A stretch of 64,000 nt of DNA from Lutjanus erythropterus (lineage: Eukaryota > Chordata > Actinopteri > Lutjaniformes > Lutjanidae): the NCBI GenBank assembly GCA_020091685.1, contig CM034595.1:5633971-5697970 (forward strand), written 5' to 3'. Below, one piece after another: positions 33,903 to 45,176 of the stretch. A program made the translations under genes and the position numbers. Under the pieces are notes generated by a model that did no database searches, was not told the origin of the DNA, and worked only from the letters and a program-made list of their open reading frames with translations. Within the stretch, counting starts at the first letter, position 1. Every line of letters begins with the position of its first letter.

Positions 33903-35449
33903 AAAGTTAACAAAGGGGTAATTGCCTTGCCTGGACAATTTTAGTGTTGTTTTATTGATACTGCGAGGCTGCACTTGCCCCAATGTTACTTGCCATATAT
34001 TTGGACTCATTTGTGAGTTAAGTGAGACTTAAAATGTGGAGCAGCAGAATTAAAAATGGCTAGTAGGAAGGATGAGGACGAAGCCATTCTGTTTCATGTC
34101 TGACAACATGACCAGACAGAATTATTCTGTCATGTTTGGGAAGCTTTTTAGAGTTAAAAAAATACCCACAACTTATTTAAAAGACTAACATTTGTAGTGA
34201 TTATAATCAGACTAAACTGTCTTTGTTTCAGGTTGTAATAAAGCATCTCTGGCACCCAACACAGTGATCAAACCTGAGACATCACAGTTCTACCTCTCAG
34301 AACCTGGAACACATTTTTCAAGGTTTTCTATTAGAATAAGTGGTACAGGCTCTGCACTCTCCCACTAATACTGCACTGACCTAAATCACTGGTATAGGGA
34401 AGAGCAAATCCCCTTCATTCTTGAAGGTTTGGGTTGAAACAGATGACAGTTTGGCACCAAAGATCCTGAATAGTTCATGTGAACCTGAATGTGCAACATG
34501 TGAGATTCTTTAATTGCTGACGGGCAGAAATCCTTTTTTTTAACTTCTGTTCTCAAGTGTGTCTTAATCTCTCAAGAGCTGTTCTTGTTTTATTCCTTAA
34601 TACATTTTTTGTAAATTCAAAGCGCACGCTCCCCGTTCATCTGTCAGGTAGGTGAATATGGGTGTAAAAGATAACCCACTGATATACTTTAAGAAACTGA
34701 GGTTAATCCTTCTTTCTCAGTATTATTCAAATGACATTTAACCTCTAACCTGTCTTGGTAAGCTGGGCTATAAACAAAACCTTAACACATTTTGACATAT
34801 CAATCTATTTAAAGTTCCAGTGAACACAGAAAAAACAACATTCAGAGTTTTGTGTCCACCCAAAGCATGTCCAAACTCTCCTTTTAGCTCGGTTTTGTGC
34901 TCCCCTGACTCCTGAGAAAAAAAATATCTGGCGATAAATGCTCCAATTTGTTTGTCAGTTAGTCTCTAAGTGTGTCTATCTGTTTGATAGCAGGTATGTA
35001 CAGTGGGTTTAACAGAGCTTTGTCACTGAAAATATCTTTATGCAGATGAAAACACTAATGCTGGGGGCCTTAAATAATAAACAATCAGCTAAAAGATGCC
35101 AAAAAACCTAGTGAGCAGAGACGAACTTCAGTTTCCTAAGTCCCTCCCCTTTTTTGTTCTGCGCTTCAATAACAGTTGAACAGACTTGAACAAACCCAGC
35201 AGAACAGTCAAATTCCTCTGTAAAATGTAAAACCAAATTTTAAGGATGGTTAAAAGATGTGGCTGATGGACCACTGAAAGCAACATATAGAATCACAAGT
35301 TGGCTAATAGCTATTAGATGTAATTAACTAGCTAACAATGTAGATAAGCTTGCTAGTTAGCAAGCATTTCGCGAACATCAAACAAAGATTTGTTTTTTTT
35401 TTACAACATACCCAGCAGTCAAGAATTCATATATGTGTTTGCATGAGCG
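33903..35449. other. spacer between the duplicated segments
   Basis: About 1.5 kb with no reverse-transcriptase, gag or other motif that I recognise. The repeat copies do not begin TG or end CA, which argues against an LTR element. Otherwise AT-rich, with nothing identifiable. Confidence 0.45.
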
Positions 35450-35517
35450 CCTGCTATTTTACATTCTCTACAAGTTCAAGACCGAATGTGCATGATTTCT
35501 TTCGATATCCACTACAA

Positions 35518-36142
35518 GTGTGTAGTGGTGTGTGTCTGCCTGTATTTCCTTATTTTTCTCATTTTGCTGTTCTCAGGATGCTTCACCAGCCCTAAATGTC
35601 AGTATTTGATGTCCTGGTATCTTTGTGGTGCGTTTCTGACCAGCTCTGACAAATCCTGCAGATTCTGCCTTAAATGTAAATGATAAATGCATACGTGTTC
35701 ACCGGAACATGCTCCATTTGAGCTCCGTCAGGTGACAGGAGGTGATCCATCCTCATTACCACTTGACAAAAAGAAAGTAATCTGGAGGACACATGGACAA
35801 AAAAAAAAAAGGAAGAAAGTAAAGGGGAGAAACAGAAGTGAGACAATTGCTTGCTTATATCATCATAAAAGTATGATGTCCACTACAGATGGTCCTATCA
35901 CAGACTTCAGTTGAATAGTCAGTCAAACCAAAGTATAATGCAACAGTTTGACAGTGTATTCAGTTTTCCAAAGTAGCTACATGTCCAAATAAAAGTAGCC
36001 TATGTATAGAGTTCTTAAAAATGTTGTTATGAGTCTGAGAGACAGTGGTGATTAAAACAGAGTATTTAAATGTGCAAACACTGGCCAGTGACCATAAACT
36101 GGCGTGCCAGCTCCAACTGTGGAAATCTCACTGGTTATATAA
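35518..36142 (+). repeat. direct duplication, copy 2
   Basis: Partner of 33281-33902, offset 2237 bp. Homology ends sharply at GGTTATATAA in both. Differences include TCTGACAAATC for TCTCACAAATC and four more A's near 35801. Homology on the left continues to about 35450 with a 52-bp length difference. Confidence 0.93.
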
Positions 36143-38689
36143 TTTATTTAATAAATGAGTTTTAGACAAGTTTCAAGTGCTTCACACTATGCGACTCAAT
36201 TGCAACTTAGTTTCAAGCAACTAAAGTTGTGAGAAGGTTTCACTGTGTAAAACAAGCCTTAAGAACTGCCAGTTCTAAGTGGGTTCATCATTGCACAACA
36301 CGTTACACAATCTCATTTCACAGATTGTTAATGTATAAATATCGATGAGTGCAGCTTTGAAGGACCAGTGTGAAAGATTGAGTCTGTGCAAGTCAAAACT
36401 GTGCAGGTCAGGGTCACCAAAAATATGAAGAATCATCCTATGTGGAATAAGAACGCCCACATCAAATATACTGTATGGATTGTTATATTTCAATCTATTC
36501 AGTCCATCCCTACTGTATGATTAAACTGAAGGATAATATCACTACATAATGAAGTGTATCAAGTTTCCTTTATCTTGGCAGATCATAATGCTCTGCTGTC
36601 TAAATCTTTCGTTTTACATCCCTACAGCACTTTTTTGAAAATTAAGCGCGTGTCTTTCTGCCTACTTTATTGTTTTGTCATGAAGGCATGAATCTCTGGC
36701 TATCAGCACCTTCCATTTGAAAATATCTCGATCGATATCTGCCTTGAAAAATTCTACCAAACGCTTTAATCTTCTATTTTTATCTTGGACAGAGGCTGCT
36801 CACTTGACCACATGCCTCTATTTGATTTTAAAGCGTGTGCGCCGATGCAGCTTCACTTTACTGGGTGAGAAAAGTTCAGCTTTTGCAAAGTCGGTGACAG
36901 CTTGAGATTTTCCAACAGCTGAGTCATGTTTTAATGGTCCCAATTGCCCTTTATTGTCGTCTGCTCTGGCCTTTTTTTTCTCTCTCTGCTGCTCATCTGA
37001 AAGGCTGATCAGAGGAAGATAATGAGGGCTAACAGTCTGTCAGAGCTGTCTGTCTGGATACTATCACCTCTCCACAGAGACACAAATGTCTGTGATTGCA
37101 AAGCACACTAATTCATGACTAGAAATTATAACATAAAGTTCACTTAAGAAAAGATTAAATATAAAATATATTTGTTAATAAAATTTTCCTGTGCTTACAG
37201 AGGAATGTGACTTTCCCGTGGAAATGTGACATCATGCCTGTATGGGAACGCCCCTTTGGAGGGCAAAACAATGCTACCTTCCGTTGCTCTGGCAGGGACT
37301 TGGTGGTTTTTAGCGACTCAAATATGGCGGTAGGTGCTGTATATGGATTGCAAGTGCCCAAAACTTGGGGTTTGGGCCGTGTTGGCCCATTGTTTTGCCC
37401 TCCAGGTTACCTCACAAGCCATGTGACTGAAAACTATGCAATGGTCTTCATGCAAGACTAATTATGTTGCCTTCAGATGGGGTCCTGTTTAGCATGTCAT
37501 GCCTGACACCCGCTGTCTTCCAGACCCAATGCTCTTTCTCTGCCAGATCTGGCTATAACCATGTATGTTTGCTAATTCAGGTTTTCATTAAAATATATCA
37601 CAAATTTGACCAAGTTTCAAGTAAATTGGCCAAAGAAAATGCAACTGAAGAGTGTGGGTCACATGCATGTCATGTGGACTTTGTGGCTACTCTATCCTGT
37701 TAATATGAGCGCGAAAATGAAAACCAACAAGTTCCATTACTCACACACACTGCTCGTGCAGCCAATAGGACCGAGCTTTGGGTGTCAACATTTGGTGCTT
37801 GACACTTTTCGATACTTGTTGCTATTTGAGTCAGTGCTCAACAGGTTCGCAACCCAGCCCTAGTGTTATTTAAAAGGTGTTGCCTAAGAATCTCTACCAT
37901 TGCTTGGCTCCAAAAACACCTATCAGGTCCACCCTTCTGTCTGTGTGTTTGAGGAAACACCAGTAGGCTAACTGATCTTATCACGTCACTCCAAACACCA
38001 TGGCTGAATGAACATATCTGGGGAGTTAGGCTGGAAAAAACATATTTATATTTAACACTTTTAAAGCCAGCACAACATGCCTTTGGGTATAACCAGTTTG
38101 GCCTTCATAATATTCTGTCAGAAGGTGTTCTCCACAGTGATATTCCTCCAGGAACAAGTATTTTATTTTTATATTATATTTTTATATTATATTAAACATT
38201 TTTTTTTTTTTTTTCATAAAGACTTATGCATCATTTTTTGCTACTTGGGTAGGAAAGATGAACACCTTGAGAACCAGGTTAAAAATCTATTTTTATCATG
38301 TAATGAATGGATATTTTTTCATCAAAATATTTAGAAATCTTTTATCTTTTTTTTTTGCAACGCAAGAAAATTATGAACTAGTTATTGCATAAGAAATATT
38401 TATAAAGACAAACCAATACAAGTGATGAAAAAAAAAATGTCCACAAGTTGACAAGTCCAATATTATACCTTTTAGTTACAGCACATGATCTTCATCTGCA
38501 GATAGCAGTTGTCATAGAAATTCAAATTTGCATTTTGTTTGAACAGTGTGGGATAATTACTTTTAATTAACTTTTTGTTTTTTTTAATTAATTGTTGAAA
38601 AGAAAATAAATCCAATTGTCTTACTACTTCTGTTCTGGTTAACCTCATACATATACTACATTAATATTTTCTATTTTGCCTGGACTACG
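36143..38689. other. intergenic DNA with a possible conserved block
   Basis: No gene recognised. The stretch at about 36900-37110 is less AT-rich than its neighbours and has the texture of conserved non-coding DNA; only a comparison could tell. A 16-bp inverted repeat lies at 37258-37403. Confidence 0.4.
37258..37403. repeat. 16-bp perfect inverted repeat
   Basis: GGAGGGCAAAACAATG at 37258-37273 is exactly complementary to CATTGTTTTGCCCTCC at 37388-37403, 114 bp apart. Homology does not extend outward. I cannot assign an element. Confidence 0.85.
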
Positions 38690-39310
38690 GAACACAGTTG
38701 CAACTTGGTAAACAAGTTAGAGGTATTAGTGGACTGATTTTTTCTGAAGATTCCACAGATACCATCAAAACAGCCCTAAGAGTTTGGTTGTTGACTTTTA
38801 CAGTGCGCAGTCATAGATTCTCCAAACATACTTCCTCATTTGGTGTTTTGCTGATGGTGGTGGAGAACACGTTGCTCCAAAATCTCCCATTTGGTCTTTA
38901 GCATCAGATTCACATCATGCATCACTGAGAGCTCTGCTTCCATGGTGTTGAGGATTTTCCCATACCTATCTACTCTAAGCAAGCTTTTACAGAGCAACAC
39001 TTCTCATTGTGAATTTGCAGTACTTCACATGCACCACAAGGTGGTGGTAGAGGCCTGTAGAAGGCAGCCGGTCTCTGGCTGTAATCATGTAGAGACAGAC
39101 AATGACCCAGTGGGAGGAAAGGGAAAGCGTGTGGATCAATTCAAGCATCTATTATCGGCAGATGTGAATGCATCTTCCTCTAACACGCTCCTGACACAGA
39201 CCAGCACATTAACCATCATTTTGTTCGTTCACGGATCAAAAGGATGCTCACCTTTCTTGAGAAATCCCACCTGTAGAGTGCATTCTCAGGCTGCATCTGT
39301 TGAGTGAATA
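38690..39310. other. unassigned repeat-like block
   Basis: Open plus-strand frames and non-coding strings (for example GTGGTGGTAGAGGCCTGTAG) look familiar as interspersed fish repeat DNA, but I cannot name the family or delimit it. No protein motif is visible. Confidence 0.3.
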
Positions 39311-39558
39311 GAACAAAGCCAGCATTCAGAATCTTTAAAAGATGTTCTTTTTTTTAATTATGCAAATCACTGTGATACTACCTCTGAACTGAGGTCTTAA
39401 TACATTATATTTGAATAACACACTTGTAAAGGACTTCTTACTCACTAATTTCTTTCTAATGTTTTGACTATCACTCCAGAAATCTAGAGTTCAGGTATCA
39501 TACAAAGATTGTTTTTGTGATAAAGTGTTATTTTGCATATTTTGAGGTCACTTTACTT

Positions 39559-39726
39559 CCAGTTCCCTGCTGGATTCTTCACGGCTACATCTTATTCCCT
39601 CACTCCCATGTCTTGCTTTAATTAATTCTCCTTATTACGCTCCTCAGTAGGGTGTCAACTGTCATTTAAAAGTCTGTCTAACCAATTTCAATTGTGGGTT
39701 TTTTTTTTAGTCAACAGAAAGTTAAC
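39559..39726 (+). repeat. diverged direct repeat, copy 1
   Basis: Shares with 41266-41420 the ordered strings AGTTCCCTG, TTATTCCCTCA, TGCTTTAATTAATTCT, AGGGTGTCAACTGT and ACAGAAAGTT. Copies differ by several indels, so the duplication is old. Family unknown. Confidence 0.8.
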
Positions 39727-41265
39727 AACAGGCTCTCAGCACAGCAGGGGGGATGCACAGAGACACCATTTTGAGGTGCAAAATAAAGATTTAAGTGTAT
39801 GCGCAATAGAGTGAAGTGCTATGGAAGAAAAATTGTGGATTATTCTGGGTCCACAGCTCCCATTCAGGTGCAGGTACACAGGATGCACCTGACACATGAG
39901 TCTGTCAGGGAGAAGATTACGATCCAGCACACAATCCAAAGCAGTTTCCAAAAGCCAGCCACTTCTCACCACACCACAGAAACTAACTAACCAACTGCAC
40001 AGGAGGGCTGAAGAGTGCTCCCTGATTTGAGTCGCAGCAAATCATCAGCCGTTGCACAACCAGCTCAAACGAAGCTGTCCCACTGACCTACGGCTCTGAC
40101 TATACTTCTCTCTGGGGCCACTTCATTTAAAGTTTGAACTTCAAGACTAAAATATTTCAGGGTAATGGGACGGAAAAAAATTAAGGGTGACGAAGACTGT
40201 CCTGTTCAAAATGTGTCTTAGAAATCTGACAACCTAACTGATAAAATAACTGACGTATTCTTTCCAATGCTTGGATTCCAAGACATTACGGTGCCCCTGT
40301 TGGATGACATCACTTGTCAAAAATCTGTCACGTCCAGCAGTTACAGAGCAACAGTATTCATTTGGTGTTTGTGTCCATCTGATCAACGTATGTCCAGTTT
40401 TACTCTCTTTTTTGCTCTGTTTGGCCCTTTAGCTGCTAAATGCTCCACTATGTTCACCCAACACCGTATCACTGCAGTTTGTGGTATAGTTGCAAACTGT
40501 AATGAATAGATTCTTATATATGAACATGAATTATCAACATTTTTCATGACAGTCGCTACAACTGTCAAAGTAATAAGGATGGGTGTAGAGAAAGCCTGTA
40601 TAGGAAGGAGGAAGACAGGATGGACGGGTAACGCGCAGGACTTTGACACAAAAGTCCACGGTTGGGTTCCTGTTTGAGACCAATAGTCAAGACTGATGGT
40701 TTGAAGGAAGTAACCAAAACCATGATCTTTTCCTTAACCCAGTCAAGTAGTTTTGGTGCTAAAACCCAAGACTTTGAAGTGTAAATGGACACTGCATATT
40801 TATTATTGCTAACTTGGGGAAGACAGTGGATAAAACATTAGTGTGAAAATTGTGCCAAGCTTAATAAGACAAAAAAAAGGAAAATTTGTGTCCCTGTTGG
40901 TGTCTGAATTCTATTTCACAAACAGCAGTGAGACTGTGTTGGTCGTACTGTGTCTGGTCCTGAGCAGGTAGTGTTCAGTGGGTTTTTAGATCTTTTTCTC
41001 TGAAAACAGCCGCCTGCTGCAGACAAAAACGACATGAGGAGAGCCGTGAGAGTGAAACAAAACAGTAAAATTGCAGTTGGACAGCTAAACAATAAGCTGA
41101 AACTTACTATTAAGCTCCATTTAAGTCAAGGGGAGCTGCAGATTAAGCTGAATTCTCTGTAGGTTCATCACTATGACAGACCTCTTTCACATTGTAATTT
41201 GATGTTATTATGAAAATATTGACTATGGCCACTTTAATACTAGTTATTCTGTGTTAACTTTCATT
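39727..41265. other. intergenic DNA
   Basis: No gene recognised. At 40625-40690 the string GGGTAACGCGCAGG followed by GGTTGGGTTCCTG recalls a decayed tRNA-derived SINE head. The match is too weak to call as a feature. Confidence 0.4.
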
Positions 41266-41420
41266 GCAGTTCCCTGGATTCTTCAGTGTGACATTTTATT
41301 CCCTCAATCCCACGCCATGCTTTAATTAATTCTTCTCTGTAGGGTGTCAACTGTTCAGCAATTTAGTGTCTGTTTCACCAGTTTCAATTGTTGATAGTCT
41401 TTTAATTGACAGAAAGTTCT
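41266..41420 (+). repeat. diverged direct repeat, copy 2
   Basis: Partner of 39559-39726, in the same orientation 1.7 kb away. Confidence 0.8.
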
Positions 41421-42675
41421 AGATGGGAACCTCAGACTCTTGATAAATCTCAAAATCTTTCATTTTAACCTAAACCATGATCATTCTTTTGCCCTAACCA
41501 TGTATTTTCTTTTCCTAAACCTACGCAGATCTTAACCACAGCATTGGCACATTATAAAACATAATGAGGTTGTACAACATGCACAATTAAGAAAAAATCC
41601 ATACAATCCTTGCAAGAGTTTCGTAAATTTAGAGTTCCAATCCCACCAGACAGAGGTGGCATTTTCAGTTGCACAAAGCTTCTGAGCGTGATCCAGCGCA
41701 CAACACACTACAATTTAAAAAAAAAAAAGAAAGAAAAAAAAAAAGTAACTTGGCGGCTGCATTGCATTACGTCTACGCCATGTCAGCCGGAGCTGATTGC
41801 AGCCATTCTACATCAGTGCCTTGGTGCATCTCAGAAGCGGCTCTCTGTGCTGCTTCAAATATGCGTCGAGTCTATTTTTGTCAGTTAGCACAGAGCAAAT
41901 TGAGCGGGCATGAAGGCAGACACAGAGAAGGCAGGGAGAATCCGGTTAATTTTCAAAATAAAAGACCCTGTGCAGACTCATAAAAGGCAGACAAGAAACA
42001 ATCTATTTAACCATGTAGCATGCTTATCCATGGTAGAAGCACAAAGAACAAGGAAAGAGGACCCAATCAACAAAATCTGAGCAAGTAAACATAATCAGGA
42101 GGGCAAAATGCTCCGCGGCTGAAATGCTTCTGAAACACTTTTGCTGGGGCCTGCAGCCGTGTAGACGACGGATCAGAACCGTGGCCTGGATGTGCTACTT
42201 GCTTGGTGGAGTCAACCAGTCAGTGTCAAACACCACTACAACCTGAAAACAAACACTGACAGGATGGTATTCTTTTTTTTACTTCTGTGTTGGCTTGTTG
42301 GAGCTGAAGTGAGCTGAAGTGAACCACTGGGCTGATCTGAACTGAGAAACTTGCTTAAATACGTTCTTTACTGACTGTTAAGGATGGTGAGAGGAGGAGG
42401 AGGCAGCGTCATTGGTGTGGTGGCTCATTGGGCTCATGTAGTGTTGGGGGACGTCACCGAGCCATGTTTCAGGTCTGCCCAGAAAATCCCAAGCAACACT
42501 TTGACAGTCTAAATCCAGAATTCAGTACTACATACTTCTCAGTCTTTTCACATGTTTTTAGCAACTATATTCTAACATGTATAATGTGTTAAAAGGAAAA
42601 TCTCCCTTTTTCCTTTACACAGATTTAAAGAGACAGAATTGTGACAACAATATGATGCTTTTTCCCCCTTTAAAG

Positions 42676-42790
42676 GGTTTTTGAGGGAGTTTTTCCTTAT
42701 CTGAGTCAAGGCTCAATGGTGTCACATGTCCCTTGAGGCAAATTTGTAATATTGTGCTTTATACAGTAAATAAAATTGACTTGAGTTGAT
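42676..42790 (+). repeat. 3' tail of an L2-like LINE
   Basis: The strings GGGAGTTTTTCCTTATCTGA, CCCTTGAGGCAAATTTGTAA and the end AATAAAATTGACTTGAGTTG match, from memory, the 3' terminus of a very common fish non-LTR retrotransposon with short tandem tail repeats. Only the 5'-truncated tail is here; no reverse transcriptase is seen. Confidence 0.7.
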
Positions 42791-42971
42791 GTTCTGCTCT
42801 GTGAAAACAATGCTTTAGAATCCTTCAGGCTCATCTTTGTTCATACAGTAGCTGGATTTTTGCATTAAACACATCAGGCTTTAACCTTTTTAACATTTCA
42901 TCTTTTTCTATCTGTCTTGAAACCCCTCATATGATCAAACCACACTTTTATATGATAATTGGGAGCAGGTT

Positions 42972-42973
<2 letters not shown>

Positions 42974-43005
<32 letters not shown>
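42974..43005. repeat. (TG)16 microsatellite
   Basis: Uninterrupted TG run. Confidence 0.97.
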
Positions 43006-43006
<1 letters not shown>

Positions 43007-43314
43007 AGGGTGTGCTGCCAGCTTGCTGAGGTCAGTAAAGGGGTGTAATAGAGGAACAGAAGCTTGATAATGGCTCAGCCTGAGACCTCCAGAGTCTGCA
43101 GCAGATTCCCAAGTCCACAGTCATCAGCATGCACACCACGTGACACCCCGCTCTCTCTCAATCTTTCTCCCCCTCCTCCTCCTCCTTTTTTCTCCTCCCT
43201 CTTCTCCTGCTGCGTGTCTCCCTCTCTCTACTTCTCCTCTGGCTCAGTGGTGTGTTTCCAAGAGATAAGACCCTTGCTCATTTCACACATGAGCGGAGTG
43301 GAGTTGGGTAAGGC

Positions 43315-43402
43315 TGTGTGTGTGTGTGTGTGTGTGTGTGTGTTCATTGTGTGTGTGTATACCTGTGTTTGTGTCTGCATGTGTGTGTGTGTGTGGGTGT
43401 GC
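43315..43402. repeat. compound (TG)n microsatellite
   Basis: Two TG runs separated by short interruptions. It generates the Cys-Val and His-Thr frames on the two strands, which are not genes. It begins 8 bp after a possible splice donor at 43308. Confidence 0.95.
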
Positions 43403-43955
43403 GTTTGAGTTCGCACGCTTATGTATGCGTTGAAGGTTAGAGAAAAAAGAGAGCAAGTACAGACTCTGACTCCAAGTTTTCTCCACTTGCTGCTTCTTTA
43501 CTTCGGCTTTTTCAGGCGTTGATTCGTCTATCCTCCAGAACTGTCTGACAGAGGGTGAAAGTAACATTAATTTCACTGTTAAACTCTCAATTTTCACTTC
43601 ACTAAGTTTAGAAGTCTAGACCAAGTCATAGACCACAATTTCCTAGTGAAACATGCAAACATGAACTTTGTTTTGAGGAAAATATTTTGCAGTACTAAAC
43701 CTCTAGGCCAACCCTGACGACAAAAACCAGAGGGCCTGCCCAAAGTGAGTCAAGTCCAGTAAGCTTTGATTGGAATGGAATACAAAATCATCATGAACAG
43801 CATTTTCAATCAGTCAACCAACAGATTAAATTGACAGCAATGGTTTTGTTGTGGATGAAAAACTTGTGGATGAAAAAGCACTCGGGTGACCATAAACATA
43901 TACTGGAGATCTGACAATGGAAGCAAAGTGACCAACAGTTCGTAAAGTGGATATA

Positions 43956-45176
43956 CACCGATCAGGTGTAACATTATGACCACTGACAGGTGAAGTGAAT
44001 AACACTGATTATCTCTTCATCATGGCGCCTGTTAGTGGGTGGGATATATTAGACAGCAAGTGAACATTTTGTCCTCAAAGTTGATGTGATAGAAGAAGGA
44101 AAAATGGGGAAGTGTAAGGATTTGAGCGAGTTTGACAAGGACCAAATTGTGATGGCTAGACATCTGGGTCAGAGCATCTCCAAACCTGCAGCTCTTGTGG
44201 GGTGTTCCTGGTCTGCAGTGGTCAGTATCTATCAAAAGTGGTCCAATGAAGGGACAGTGGTGAACCAGCGACAGAGTCATGGGCGGCCAAGGCTCATTGA
44301 TGCACATGGAGAGTGAAGGCTGGTCCATGTGGTCTGATCCAACAGACGAGCTACTGTTGCTCAAACTGCTGAAGAAGTTAATGCTGGTTCTGATAGAAAG
44401 GTGTCAGAATACACAGTGCATCACAGTTTGTTGTGTATGGGGCTGCATAGCTGCACACCAGTCAGGGTGTCCATGTTGACCCCTGTGCTCCACCCAAAGC
44501 ACCAACAATGGACACGTGAGCATCAGAACTGGACCACAGAGCAATGGAAGAAGGTGGCCTGGTCTGATGAATCATATTTTCTTTTACATCACGTGGATGG
44601 TCGGGTGCGTGTGTGTCGCTTACCTGGGGAACACATGACGCCAGGATGCACTATGGGAAGAAGGCAAGCCGGCGGAGGCAGTGTGAAGCTTTGGGCAATG
44701 TTCTGCTGGGAAACCTTGGGTCCTGTCATCCATGTGGATGTTACTTTGACACGTACCACCTACCTAAGCATTGTTGCAGACCATGTACACCCTTTCATGG
44801 AAACAGTATTCCCTGATGGCTGTGGCCTCTTTCAGCAGGATAATGCACCGTGCCACAAAGCAAAAATGGTTCAGGAATGGTTTCAAGAGCACAACAACGA
44901 GTTTGAGGTGTTGACTTGGCCTCCAAATTCCCCCGATCTCAGTCCAGTCGAGCATCTGTAGGATGTGCTGGACAAACAAGTCCAATCCATGAAGGCACCA
45001 CCTCACAACTTACAGGACTTAAAGGATCTGCTGCTAACATCTTGGTGCCAGATACCACAGCACACCTTCAGGGGTCTAGTGGAGTCCATGCCTCGACGGG
45101 TCAGGACTGTTTTGGCAGCAAAAGGGGAACCAACACAATATTAGGCAGGTGGACTTAATGTAATGCCTGATCGGTG
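43956..45176 (+). mobile_element. Tc1/mariner element with DD36E spacing (Incomer-like)
   Basis: A 1221-bp element with inverted ends CACCGATCAGG (left, 43956) and CCTGATCGGTG (right, to 45176), each flanked by TA. The wider ends align for about 30 bp with mismatches (ACATTATGACCAC against ACATTAAGTCCAC). It contains one full-length transposase frame broken only by nonsense codons. I recall the DD36E group of Tc1/mariner being described as Incomer; the family name is from memory. Confidence 0.9.
44104..45144 (+). pseudogene. DD36E transposase, full length with three nonsense codons
   Basis: From ATG at 44104 to a stop at 45142-45144 the frame never shifts and would encode about 346 residues, the normal Tc1-type length. 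It has an N-terminal helix-turn-helix region ending HGRPRLI, and catalytic Asp in WSDES (codon 44566), Asp in QQDNAPCH (44839) and Glu in SPDLSPVEH (44950). Exactly 36 residues lie between the last two. Breaks are TGA at 44314, TGA at 44335 and TAG at 44959. The first two sit where relatives tend to have Arg and the third where Trp is expected, so all three look like single transitions, two of them CpG-type. This is a recent death by point mutation, not deletion. Confidence 0.9.

Noticed and set aside
33281-36142. LTR retrotransposon flanked by direct repeats
   Set aside because: Repeat ends are not TG...CA, there is no primer-binding site or polypurine tract that I can see, and no gag or pol similarity lies in the 1.5-kb interior.
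40620-40700. tRNA gene or SINE head
   Set aside because: A- and B-box resemblance is weak and no cloverleaf can be drawn.
43228-43597. His-Thr and Cys-Val rich frames on both strands
   Set aside because: They are translations of TG/CA microsatellites.
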